Assembly: GCF_009377175.1 (NCBI RefSeq)
Contig: NZ_VJZD01000018.1
Coordinates: 1 to 64,000 of the forward strand
DNA length: 64,000 nt
Reading direction: 5' to 3'
From: Streptomyces adustus
Lineage (GTDB): Bacteria; Actinomycetota; Actinomycetes; Streptomycetales; Streptomycetaceae
Shown: piece after piece, positions 42,999 to 50,621 of the stretch
Layout of the letters: every line of letters begins with the position of its first letter
How positions within the stretch are numbered: the first letter of the stretch is position 1
Program-made: the position numbers and the translations under genes
Notes under the pieces: model-generated
Databases searched by the model: none
What the model saw: the letters and a program-made list of their open reading frames with translations, nothing else
Told to the model about the DNA's origin: nothing

Positions 42999-44729
42999 TC
43001 AGCCGTCGGTGGACGTGGAGCCCGGGTCGGTGAGGAGGGTGGCCCAGCGGGTCCGCAGCTCACGCTTGAGGGCCTTGCCGGTGACACCGGTGGGGTAGTC
43101 GGCGAGGTCGTGCGCGACGATCACCGCGGCGAGCGGCTCCAGTCCGGCCGCGGCGAGCGCCTTGCCGGTCTGCGCGAGCAGTTCGCCGGGGGAGGGCTCC
43201 GTCACCCCCGGCTGGAGCCGCACCACGGCGATCGGGCGCTGTCCCCGGCCGTCGGCCGCGGGCACGCCGACGACGGCGCAGTCCTGGACCACGTCGGCGC
43301 AGTCGGCGAGCAGCACCTCCTCGATCGGGAGGCTGTAGACCGGACCCTGCTCGGTGTCGATGACGTCCACGGTCCGGTCGAGGTGGTAGAAGTTGCCGTC
43401 CTCGTCCTTGCGGGCGACATCGCCGGTGAGCCAGTAGCCGTCGAGCTCGAAGCTGCGGGTCAGGGCGGGGTCGTTCCAGTAACCGGGGGTGCGCGAGGGC
43501 GTCTTGACGGCCAGCAGGCCGACCGTGCCGACGGGCACCTCGTTGCCCTCGGTGTCCAGGACCGCGGCCGCGGTGACGACCTCGGTGGGCTTGCCGACAC
43601 AGCGGTCGTTGCGCTCCGACTCCGGCGTGGTGACCTGCCCGAACAGCGCCATGCCCATCTCGGACGAGCCGAGGCCGTCGATGAACTGCGAGCCGGGCAG
43701 GGGCTCTTCGCCGTCGTGGCCGCGGGGCAGCAGCCACGGCTTGATCAGGCCCGCGGGGCGCTCGCCGAGCTGCACCAGCCGCCTGATGTGGCCGTGGTGG
43801 GCACCGTCGCCGGTGTTGAACCAGCTGTGCACCCGGGCGGCGCCCTTGACCGGCAGCTCACCCGTCGCCAGCTCGACGAAGGTGCGCGGGAACGAGGCGA
43901 CCATGGTCGGCCGGAAGGCCTCCATGACCGGCTCCACCGCCTGCCTGCGCCAGTCGCCCATGACGACGGTGGGCAGCCCGAGGAGGGTGGCGGTCAGGAA
44001 GTAGCTGAGCCCGCCCGCGTGGGTGTGCGGCATGAGGGACATCAGTCGGTCCTCGGGCTGGGCCGGGAACCGCTCCATGCGCGGCTGCTTGCCCTCCCAG
44101 AACTGCCGGTGGGCGAGCATCGTCGACTTCGGCGTGCCGGTCGTGCCGGAGGAGTGGATGAGCGCCACCACCTCGTCGGCGTCGTGCCGGTAGGGGTACA
44201 CGTCCGGCAGCGCGCCGTCCTCGGGGTCGTACGCCCGGATCTCGGCGGTCGGTACGACGAACCGCGGCCGGCGCCGGTTGCCGTCGGCACGGTAGGCCGC
44301 CACCAGCCGGGTCGGGTCGTCGGCGACCAGGCCGACCGCGCCGACGTGGTCGATGTAGCGGACCGCGGTGCGCTCCGGCATGGCGTTGTTGATCATTGCC
44401 GGGATCGCGCCGAGGGCGGTCAGCGCCAGGAAGTGCAGCAGCGGTTCGAGACCCTCGGCGACGAACACCGCCACCGGCTCGCCCGGCTTGACGCCGTTGG
44501 CCCGGTACCAGCGGGCGTACCGGTCGCGCAGGGCGGCGAGGTCGGCGAGGCTGTGGCCGCGCAGGACGACCTGGCCCCGGTGGTCGGTGGAGTGGCTGTA
44601 GGCGTACGCGACGGTGTTATTGGGGTTGGCCTCCAGCGCCTTCTGGAGGAAGTTGCCCGCGCCCAGGGTGGGGTCGGTCATGAACTGCTGCCGCACGGAC
44701 AGCGGGGCTATGGGGCTGAGGTCGGTCAC
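42999..44729 (-). CDS. AMP-forming ligase, candidate nitrite-activating (diazotising) enzyme
   Basis: 576-aa ANL-superfamily protein. Motifs: P-loop IHSSGTTGTPKSTM near residue 185, GLGSSEMG (A5 position), WLTGDVARKDEDGNFYHL (A7), DRTVDVIDTEQGPVYSLPIEE (A8) and a C-terminal GVTGKALKREL lysine. It lies directly upstream of the CreE/CreD pair and is coupled (GTGA) to the amine oxidase. In other ANS clusters (CreM, AvaA6, CmaA6, Tri17) an enzyme of this superfamily activates nitrite with ATP and forms the N-N bond. That is the favoured role here, but an ordinary acyl-CoA ligase cannot be excluded. Confidence 0.8.
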   Translation of the reverse strand: MTDLSPIAPLSVRQQFMTDPTLGAGNFLQKALEANPNNTVAYAYSHSTDHRGQVVLRGHSLADLAALRDRYARWYRANGVKPGEPVAVFVAEGLEPLLHFLALTALGAIPAMINNAMPERTAVRYIDHVGAVGLVADDPTRLVAAYRADGNRRRPRFVVPTAEIRAYDPEDGALPDVYPYRHDADEVVALIHSSGTTGTPKSTMLAHRQFWEGKQPRMERFPAQPEDRLMSLMPHTHAGGLSYFLTATLLGLPTVVMGDWRRQAVEPVMEAFRPTMVASFPRTFVELATGELPVKGAARVHSWFNTGDGAHHGHIRRLVQLGERPAGLIKPWLLPRGHDGEEPLPGSQFIDGLGSSEMGMALFGQVTTPESERNDRCVGKPTEVVTAAAVLDTEGNEVPVGTVGLLAVKTPSRTPGYWNDPALTRSFELDGYWLTGDVARKDEDGNFYHLDRTVDVIDTEQGPVYSLPIEEVLLADCADVVQDCAVVGVPAADGRGQRPIAVVRLQPGVTEPSPGELLAQTGKALAAAGLEPLAAVIVAHDLADYPTGVTGKALKRELRTRWATLLTDPGSTSTDG

Positions 44730-46081
44730 AGTGCGCTCCCTGAGGTGGGGTGATCGTGGGCGGCCTCGGCGGCAGCCCGCCGGCCGGAGCGGATGGCGCC
44801 TTCCATCAGCCCGAAGAACTCGGTGCTCGTCTCGGTGCCGGCCCAGTGGACGCGACCGTGCGGGCGGGTCAGCCCGGGACCCTGTGCGATCCAGTCGCCG
44901 GGACCGAACAGGGCCGCGTAGCAACCGCGGCTGTAGGGCTCGTCCAGCCAGTTGGTGACGTGGAAGCCGATCGGCTCGGGCAGCCCGGGGAAGAGCAGGG
45001 CGGCCTGCGCGACGGCGGCGGCGCGCTGCTCGGCCAGGGGCAGGGCCGCGTACCGCTTGGCCTCCTCGCCGGTGACGAAGCCGGTCAGGACGCCCACGCC
45101 GCCGGGCGGCGAGTCGTCGACGGTGGACAGCAGCGGTCCGTCCGAGCTGACCGACCAGCCGGAAAGGCCCATCTCCCGCCACAGCGGCGAGGGGTGGATG
45201 AGGTGCACCTTCACCGCGCAGCCGGGCGCCGTGCGGTCGCTGGAGCGCGGCTCGGGCAGGGCGGGCCGGAAGCCGATCCGGTCGGCGAGGACCGGCGGTA
45301 CGGCGACGATCACGGCGTCGCCCCGGTGGGCGCCGCCCGCGGTCCGTACCGTGACGCCGTCGCCGTCCTGCTCCACGGCCAGCACCGGTTCGCCGAGCCG
45401 GACGCGGTCGCCGAGCCGGGCGGCCAGCACCTCGCACAGCCGGTGCGCGCCGCCGTCGATCCGTGACTCCTGGGCACCGCCGGCGAAGGCGTTGAGGTAG
45501 CGCAGGCCGCCTCCGGAACGCAGGTAGAACGCCATGTGCAGGACGGAGACGTCGGCCGGGGCGGCCGCCATCATCTCGCCCAGGAACAGCGGGAAGAACA
45601 GCCGGGCGTCGGGGTGACGGAGGTTCTCCTCGGCCCATTCCGCGGCCGTGATCGAGTCCAGCCGTTCCGCGTCCGGGGTCAGCCAGGGCGCGTCGACGCG
45701 TACCGTGCGCGTCACCTCGTCCAGCAGGTCGAACAGTTCGCCCAGCGCGACCCCGCTCAGCGGCGGGAAGCGGCCCGGCACGCTCCGCGCGTCCGGGGCG
45801 GTCGCGTCCGGGGCGGTGAGGGCGAACCGGCTGGCGCCCTCCATGGCGGTGGGTACGGCCTTCAGGTCCGTCTCGGCCATCAGCGCCAGCAGTTCGGTGT
45901 GCCGCTCGCCCAGGTAGGCGGCGCCCGCGTCGGCCCAGTCGTCCTGTGCCACCTCGATGCCGTGCATCCGGCCGCCGACCCGGTCGCGGGCCTCCAGCAC
46001 CTGGACGTCCACGCCGCGTGCCGCGAGGTCGGTGGCGGCGGTCAGGCCGGCCAGGCCCGCGCCGACGACGAGGACCTTCAC
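44726..46081 (-). CDS. Flavin-containing amine oxidase
   Basis: 451-aa MAO/PAO-family flavoenzyme. The FAD loop VVGAGLAGLTAATDL is at residues 4-18, followed by EARDRVGGRM, and the C-terminal FAD contact is VHWAGTETSTEFFGLMEGAIRSG near 410-432. It is coupled on both sides: its GTG overlaps the PCP stop and its stop overlaps the ligase start. Co-translation with a PCP suggests it oxidises an aminoacyl group held on the carrier, for example an amine of beta-lysyl-S-PCP, giving an imine or aldehyde. Free amine substrates are also possible. Confidence 0.88.
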   Translation of the reverse strand: MKVLVVGAGLAGLTAATDLAARGVDVQVLEARDRVGGRMHGIEVAQDDWADAGAAYLGERHTELLALMAETDLKAVPTAMEGASRFALTAPDATAPDARSVPGRFPPLSGVALGELFDLLDEVTRTVRVDAPWLTPDAERLDSITAAEWAEENLRHPDARLFFPLFLGEMMAAAPADVSVLHMAFYLRSGGGLRYLNAFAGGAQESRIDGGAHRLCEVLAARLGDRVRLGEPVLAVEQDGDGVTVRTAGGAHRGDAVIVAVPPVLADRIGFRPALPEPRSSDRTAPGCAVKVHLIHPSPLWREMGLSGWSVSSDGPLLSTVDDSPPGGVGVLTGFVTGEEAKRYAALPLAEQRAAAVAQAALLFPGLPEPIGFHVTNWLDEPYSRGCYAALFGPGDWIAQGPGLTRPHGRVHWAGTETSTEFFGLMEGAIRSGRRAAAEAAHDHPTSGSAL

Positions 46082-46299
46082 CGGGTCACGCCCGCGATCT
46101 TCTTGGCCAGCGCGTCCGGGGTGGGTGCGTCGAGGAGGTCCTCGAATGACAGCTCCACGCCCCGCGTCCGGGCGACGGCGCTCAGGACGCGGGTGCCGAG
46201 CAGGGAGTCCCCGCCCAGCAGGAAGAAGTCGGAGTCCGCGGTGATGTCGTCCGTCTCCAGCACGCGTCGGAAGATCTCGACTATGTCGTCAGCGCTCAT
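46078..46299 (-). CDS. Stand-alone peptidyl carrier protein
   Basis: 73-aa carrier protein with the phosphopantetheine site FFLLGGDSLLGTRVLSAV (Ser near residue 32) and the helix-II/III region SFEDLLDAPTPDALAKKI. The ATG at 46299 has GAGGACAGG upstream; the long reading before it is translated tandem-repeat DNA. It lies between the A-domain gene and the amine oxidase gene, so the three probably act as A, PCP and tailoring oxidase. Confidence 0.9.
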   Translation of the reverse strand: MSADDIVEIFRRVLETDDITADSDFFLLGGDSLLGTRVLSAVARTRGVELSFEDLLDAPTPDALAKKIAGVTR

Positions 46300-46410
46300 C
46301 GCCTGTCCTCTTCTGTGTCGCCGTTGATGCACGGGAGCCGTTGATGTCGTGGTGCGGGGCGCGGCCGGGGCCGTGCCCCGGGGCGGCGCCGACGGGCGCC
46401 GTGCTGCCGG

Positions 46411-46464
46411 TCGGTGTCCGTACGTGGATCGGTGTCCGTACGTGGATCGGTGTCCGTACGCGGG
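46411..46464. repeat. Tandem 18-bp repeat in the A-domain/PCP intergenic gap
   Basis: The unit tcggtgtccgtacgtgga occurs at 46411-46428 and 46429-46446 exactly and at 46447-46464 with changes in the last bases. It lies within the 222-base gap between the A-domain stop (46522) and the PCP start (46299). The gap otherwise holds nothing recognisable. Confidence 0.85.
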
Positions 46465-46521
46465 GCCGTGCACGTGCGTCGGGCCGAGCCCGTACGCCGG
46501 TCGGCGCCCGTGGGCCGCCGG

Positions 46522-48138
46522 TCAGTTCCGGGGGCGCGGCTGCGCGGCCGCGGGGGCGTGCCGGTGGTGGGTCGCGGCACGGTCGATCTTGCCGCTGGCG
46601 GTGTAGACGAGTTCGGGCACGACGGTGACCCGGTGCGGCACGAGGTGGTTGGGCACGGTCTCGTGCAGATACGCCAGGACGTCCCTGGCGAGGGTGTCGC
46701 TCGCGTGGTCGTACCCGGCCACGAGGTAGGCGGCCATGGTGGTGCGGCCCGCGGTCTGCGTGCCCACGACGGCGGCCGCGCCGACCGAGGGGTAGGCGGT
46801 CAGGTGCGCCTCGACCTCCGCGGGGTCCACGCGGATGCCGCGGACCTTGATCTCCGCGTCGAGCCGCCCCTGGTGGTCGAGGAGGCCGTCGGGGCGTCGG
46901 CCGACCCGGTCACCGGTGCGGAACCAGCGCTCGGGTCCGTCCGGGCCCTCGCGGGTGAGGAAGCGCTCGGCGGTGACCTCCGGCAGGTTGCGGTAGCCGA
47001 GGGCCAGTGCGGGGCCGGAGACCAGCAGTTCGCCGTCGTCGCCGATGTCGTCGAGGACATGCGGCAGCGGGGTGCCGATGGGCACCCGGCCGCCGTCCGT
47101 TCCCCAACGGGCGGCCTCGTCAGGGGCCTTGGGGCCGTGCAGGTCGACGGCGTGGGTGATCAGGGTGGTCTCGGTGCAGCCGTAGGTGTTGATCAGCCGG
47201 ATTTGCCCGGTGTCCAGGGCCCGCCAGTCCGCCAGCCGGGCCGCGCCGACGGCCTCGCCGCCGATGACGACGGTACGGACGGAGTCGGGCAGTGCCGCCC
47301 CGTCCTCCGCGAGGTGCCGGACGAGTTCGTGCCAGAAGGCGGTGGGCAGGTCGAGCAGGGTGATGCGCTCGTCCGCGACGGTCTTCAGCAGCCGGGACAG
47401 CGAGCCGGTGTAGGCCTCGTCGTGGAAGACCAGGGTCGCGCCGGCGGTGAGGGCGGGGAGGATCTCCTCGAAGCAGGTGTCCCAGTTGAGCGACGCGAAT
47501 TGCAGGACGCGGTCGGTGGACGCGAGCCCGAAGAGCTCGCGCAGCGAGGCGACCGAGGCGTCGATGGCGCGCCGGGGGGTCAGCACCGGCTTGGGCGCAC
47601 CGGTGGAGCCGGAGGTGAAGAGGGTGTACGCCGGACTCCCGGGGTCGACCGATGCGGCGTCGTCCGGACCTCCGTCGACCGGTCCTGAGCCGGTGGCCGG
47701 GCCTCCGTCGGCCGGTCCTGAGCCGATGGCCGGGCCTCCGTCGGCCGGACCGCCCTCGGCCCCCGCGTCCGGACCGGCGGCCAGGACGCGCAGCACGCCC
47801 TCCGTGCCCTCGGGCACCGAGGCCCCGGGCCGGGCCGCGATCACGGTCGTGCAGCCTGCGGACTCCAGCAGTGCCCGCTGCCGGGCGGCGGGGAAGGCCG
47901 GATCGACGGGGCAGTAGGTGCCACCGGCGGCGAGCACGCCCAGCATGGCGACGACGGTCGCCGGCGACCGGTCGGTCAGTACGGCGACGACCCCGGGCGA
48001 CGGGCCGAGCCGCGTCGCCGTCGCGCGGACCTGGAGCAGCAGTTGCGCGTAGCTCAGTTCACGTCCGTTGTGGGAGATCGCCGGCTCGTCGGGACGTTTA
48101 CGGGACATCCTTGTCAGGATGCCGATTAAGTCCGCCAT
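46522..48138 (-). CDS. Stand-alone NRPS adenylation domain, acidic pocket (beta-lysine candidate)
   Basis: 538-aa A domain. Core motifs: LFTSGSTGAPK (A3, residues 173-183), NTYGCTETT (A5), RWFRTGDRV (A7), GRLDAEIKVRGIRVDPAEVE (A8) and SGKIDR (A10). By hand alignment to GrsA the specificity residues are Asp220, Thr221, Glu224, Asp263, Val291, Gly293, Thr318, Leu326, Ile327. Glu224 and Asp263 make an acidic pocket suited to a diamino acid, consistent with beta-lysine from the cluster's aminomutase. A low-complexity Gly/Pro/Asp insertion (about 122-162) sits before A3. No condensation domain is attached. Confidence 0.88.
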   Translation of the reverse strand: MADLIGILTRMSRKRPDEPAISHNGRELSYAQLLLQVRATATRLGPSPGVVAVLTDRSPATVVAMLGVLAAGGTYCPVDPAFPAARQRALLESAGCTTVIAARPGASVPEGTEGVLRVLAAGPDAGAEGGPADGGPAIGSGPADGGPATGSGPVDGGPDDAASVDPGSPAYTLFTSGSTGAPKPVLTPRRAIDASVASLRELFGLASTDRVLQFASLNWDTCFEEILPALTAGATLVFHDEAYTGSLSRLLKTVADERITLLDLPTAFWHELVRHLAEDGAALPDSVRTVVIGGEAVGAARLADWRALDTGQIRLINTYGCTETTLITHAVDLHGPKAPDEAARWGTDGGRVPIGTPLPHVLDDIGDDGELLVSGPALALGYRNLPEVTAERFLTREGPDGPERWFRTGDRVGRRPDGLLDHQGRLDAEIKVRGIRVDPAEVEAHLTAYPSVGAAAVVGTQTAGRTTMAAYLVAGYDHASDTLARDVLAYLHETVPNHLVPHRVTVVPELVYTASGKIDRAATHHRHAPAAAQPRPRN

Positions 48139-48231
48139 CAGATTCGCTTTCCATTAGGCGCCATGACGGCTGCTTCAGCCGGCCGGGGAATCCATGAATT
48201 ACATTCTCGTCTCAGCCGGGTTACGGCATTG

Positions 48232-48262
48232 ACGCTAACACTGGCGCACCCGTCGAAGTCAA
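48232..48262 (-). promoter_or_regulatory. Candidate promoter of the A-domain operon
   Basis: On the minus strand a TTGACT -35-like box (48262-48257) is followed after 18-19 bases by TTAGCGT (48238-48232), close to the Streptomyces vegetative pattern TTGACN-N16-18-TAGPuPuT. It lies about 95 bases upstream of the A-domain ATG, in a stretch clearly AT-richer than the coding DNA. The spacing is slightly long. Confidence 0.4.
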
Positions 48263-48273
48263 CCAAAACATTG

Positions 48274-48291
48274 GTGTGAGTCAGGTCACAC
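48274..48291. promoter_or_regulatory. Perfect CRP-type palindrome in the divergent promoter region
   Basis: GTGTGAGTCAGGTCACAC is a perfect inverted repeat (GTGTGA, 6-base spacer, TCACAC) and matches the classic CRP/Crp core TGTGA-N6-TCACA at all ten positions. It lies in the 305-base gap between the A-domain gene (minus) and the YbgC-type thioesterase gene (plus), 12 bases upstream of the candidate -35 box. In Streptomyces, Crp is known to influence many secondary-metabolite clusters. Confidence 0.6.
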
Positions 48292-48443
48292 GGGAATCTC
48301 TTACCAAAGGGTGTCGATTCTCATGAACGGAATTCATCGTTCCTTCTGTATTTGGTGATGTCCGCGGCCCGCCGAGGCGTGGTTGCACGGAGATCGCGAC
48401 TGGGGTATGAAGTGAGGAAATAACCGGAGGAGGGCCGTCGAGT

Positions 48444-48866
48444 ATGGCAGAACCGTTTCAGGTACGAATCGTCGTCCGCGGGTACGAGCTCGATACCCAG
48501 GGACACCTCAACCAGGCCATCTACCTGCAATATTGCGAGCATGCACGGTGGGAGAGCCTGCGCGCCGCGGGCATCTCCCAGGACAAGTTGCTTTCCACTC
48601 GAATTGGTCCGGCCGTGCTTGAGAACACCATGCGGTTCCGGAACGAACTGCGTGGCGGTGATGAAGTCGACGTTACGTGTAAGTGGGTGTGGGGCGAAGG
48701 TAAAATCTTCCACGTCGAGCAGCAGATCATCCGGACCGACGGCGTCGTGGCGGCCGAACTGTCGAGCGTCGCCGGTCTGATCGACCTGGACCGGAGGAAG
48801 CTGATCGACAATCCGGCCGAGCATTTCTACAAGCTGACCGAACACCCTGAATTCATGGGGTTCTGA
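48444..48866 (+). CDS. YbgC/4-hydroxybenzoyl-CoA-type hotdog thioesterase
   Basis: 140-aa hotdog thioesterase with the family's N-terminal catalytic motif YELDTQGHLNQAIYLQYCEHAR (Asp near residue 17). The enzyme would release acyl or aryl groups from CoA or a carrier protein. It is the second plus-strand gene in the cluster, with a GGAGGA ribosome site, and is divergent from the A-domain gene across the CRP-type site. As the PKS has no thioesterase domain, this or the PaaI-like protein could be the off-loading or editing enzyme. Confidence 0.85.
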   Translation: MAEPFQVRIVVRGYELDTQGHLNQAIYLQYCEHARWESLRAAGISQDKLLSTRIGPAVLENTMRFRNELRGGDEVDVTCKWVWGEGKIFHVEQQIIRTDGVVAAELSSVAGLIDLDRRKLIDNPAEHFYKLTEHPEFMGF

Positions 48867-48971
48867 TCGCTGCGTGAAACCGCGGCACGGGCGCCCGCAG
48901 GAGAATTCAGTCGCTTATTGCGGCGGATCTCCTCGGGCGCTTTCCGTTGTTCGTGCGGATGGATTTTCCTG

Positions 48972-49346
48972 CTATGGCTTCCCTCCGTTCGTCTCGTCCG
49001 TCCCGGGCCGCGCGGGGGCGGCCTGGGACAGCGCCAGCACCGCCCGCCCGATGTCGGTGCCCCGGCCGCCCAACTGCTCGGCGTACCGGCGCAGTTCCTG
49101 GTTCTCCCAGGCGAGCTCCGACTGCGGCAGCCCCGCCGAGCGGCGCAGCGCGTGGTAGTGACGGGCGAGTTCGGTCCGTCGCAGCACCATCGCGACGATC
49201 TGCCCGTCGAGGTTCTCCAGCAGGGCGCGCAGCTCACCTCCGGCCGCGCGCACCGGTTCGTCCGCCTCCGGGTGCGACGGCACGCTCCGTGGCCGGCACG
49301 CACCGCGCGCCGCCGGCTGACGCCTGGACTCCACCGGTGCGCTCAT
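48972..49346 (-). CDS. Small chorismate mutase-like (AroQ-fold) protein
   Basis: 124-aa protein. After a basic, probably unstructured N-terminus (1-35), residues about 38-108 have the three-helix AroQ pattern: LRALLENLDGQIVAMVLRRTEL, then ARHYHALRRSAGLPQ and a final helix with ENQELRRYAEQLG. It may act as, or assist, a 4-amino-4-deoxychorismate mutase. A second mutase domain is fused to a methyltransferase at 56248-57504, so one of the two may be regulatory. Its ATG overlaps the ATP-grasp stop. Confidence 0.65.
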   Translation of the reverse strand: MSAPVESRRQPAARGACRPRSVPSHPEADEPVRAAGGELRALLENLDGQIVAMVLRRTELARHYHALRRSAGLPQSELAWENQELRRYAEQLGGRGTDIGRAVLALSQAAPARPGTDETNGGKP

Positions 49347-50608
49347 GGGGCCGGCTCGGTGATCACGGTGATCTTCCCGGCGAGCTGCCGGGCGAGCGAC
49401 TGGGCGGCCGCGGTGTCGGGGCCGGTGACCAGGACCTGACCGACCCGGTCCCAGCTCGCCTCGAGCGGGCGTACGGTGCCGCCCACGTCCACGGCGACGT
49501 CCAGCCCGAGGACGCCCTCGTGCGCCCGTGCCTCCTCGACGCCCTCGATGCCGGTGACCCGGCCGGGTCGGGCGGTGAGGAAACAGGTCGCGGCGGCGGC
49601 GCGGGCCTTCGGGGGCGTCTCGATCGCGGGCAGCACCCCGGCGGCCCAGCCGACCGTGTACGCCTCGATGTCGACGCCGTACGCCGCCTCGACCAGCTCC
49701 ATGATCCGGTCGCCGCCCGGCCGCCCGTGCGACTCGATCACCCGGGGACCGCGGGAGGTGAGCTTCACCTCGGTGTGCGCGGGACCGTGGCGCAGCCCCA
49801 CGGCGTCGAGGAAGGCGGCGACACAGTCTCGTACGGCCTGTTCGTCGGCGGCCGGCAGGCGGGCCGGCAGGGCGTGCCCGGACTCCACGAAGCCGTCGGC
49901 GACGCTCTTCTCGGTGACGGCGAGCAGCAGGTGCCGGCCGTCGAAGCTGAGCGACTCCACGCTGTACTCCGGGCCGTCCAGGTACTCCTCCATCAGGAAG
50001 CGCCCCACCGGGAAGTAGGCGGCGAACGGGTGCTCGGTGCTGCCGCGCAGCGCGGTGACCGCCTGCCAGGCGTCCTCGACCGCGTCCGGGCCCTCGACCA
50101 GGCGCACCCCGAAGCTGGCGGCCGCGTCCACCGGCTTCACGACGAAGGGGTGGCCGTGCCGGGCCCCGAACTCCGCCAGCGCCGCCCGGTCCTCCGCCAC
50201 GGCGGCGGCGACCGCGCCGGGCCGACCGGCCAGGTGACGCCGCATCTCGGCCTTGTCGCGCAGCAGCCTGGCGCAGTGGTGGCCGTTGCCGCGGAGCCCG
50301 AGCGTGTCGCAGATCAGGCCGACGGGCTCCACCCCGGGTTCGGTGATGGTCGCCACCCCCGAGAAGCCGAACACCTGGTGCGCGGCGGTCACCAGGGGCC
50401 GCAGGACGGACCAGTCGGTGTAGTCGACCAGCAGGGCCGCGCGGACCAGGTCGGCGTGCTCGGGCCGGTACTCGTCGGGACGCTGGACGTTGACGACGTC
50501 CAGCCCGAGCCCCCGGGCCTTGCGGACCGTCTCCACCCGCCCGCCGATGAGCAGCACCGTACGGTCGCCGCCGTCCGCCCCCGCGGTCGTGCCCACGTCC
50601 GAGCCCAT
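49343..50608 (-). CDS. ATP-grasp amide/peptide ligase
   Basis: 421-aa ATP-grasp protein. The nucleotide-binding subdomain includes PFVVKPVDAAASFGVRLV near residue 175 and FLMEEYLDGPEYSVESLSFDG near 222; the metal-binding region is GPAHTEVKLTSRGPRVIESHGRPGGDRI near 305. Such ligases join a carboxylate (as acyl phosphate) to an amine and are used in dipeptide-like natural products such as bacilysin. Here it probably links two of the cluster's building blocks, for instance beta-lysine or the aryl amino acid. A GGGGGAGGAA site precedes the ATG. Confidence 0.87.
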   Translation of the reverse strand: MGSDVGTTAGADGGDRTVLLIGGRVETVRKARGLGLDVVNVQRPDEYRPEHADLVRAALLVDYTDWSVLRPLVTAAHQVFGFSGVATITEPGVEPVGLICDTLGLRGNGHHCARLLRDKAEMRRHLAGRPGAVAAAVAEDRAALAEFGARHGHPFVVKPVDAAASFGVRLVEGPDAVEDAWQAVTALRGSTEHPFAAYFPVGRFLMEEYLDGPEYSVESLSFDGRHLLLAVTEKSVADGFVESGHALPARLPAADEQAVRDCVAAFLDAVGLRHGPAHTEVKLTSRGPRVIESHGRPGGDRIMELVEAAYGVDIEAYTVGWAAGVLPAIETPPKARAAAATCFLTARPGRVTGIEGVEEARAHEGVLGLDVAVDVGGTVRPLEASWDRVGQVLVTGPDTAAAQSLARQLAGKITVITEPAP

Positions 50609-50621
50609 GCGTTCCTCCCCC

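Noticed and set aside
38074-44729. Negamycin-type cluster (beta-lysine plus N-N bond)
   Set aside because: The PKS, PabAB/PapC genes and alpha-oxoamine synthase have no role in negamycin, and the glycine-nitrite hydrazine-forming genes expected for it were not recognised here.
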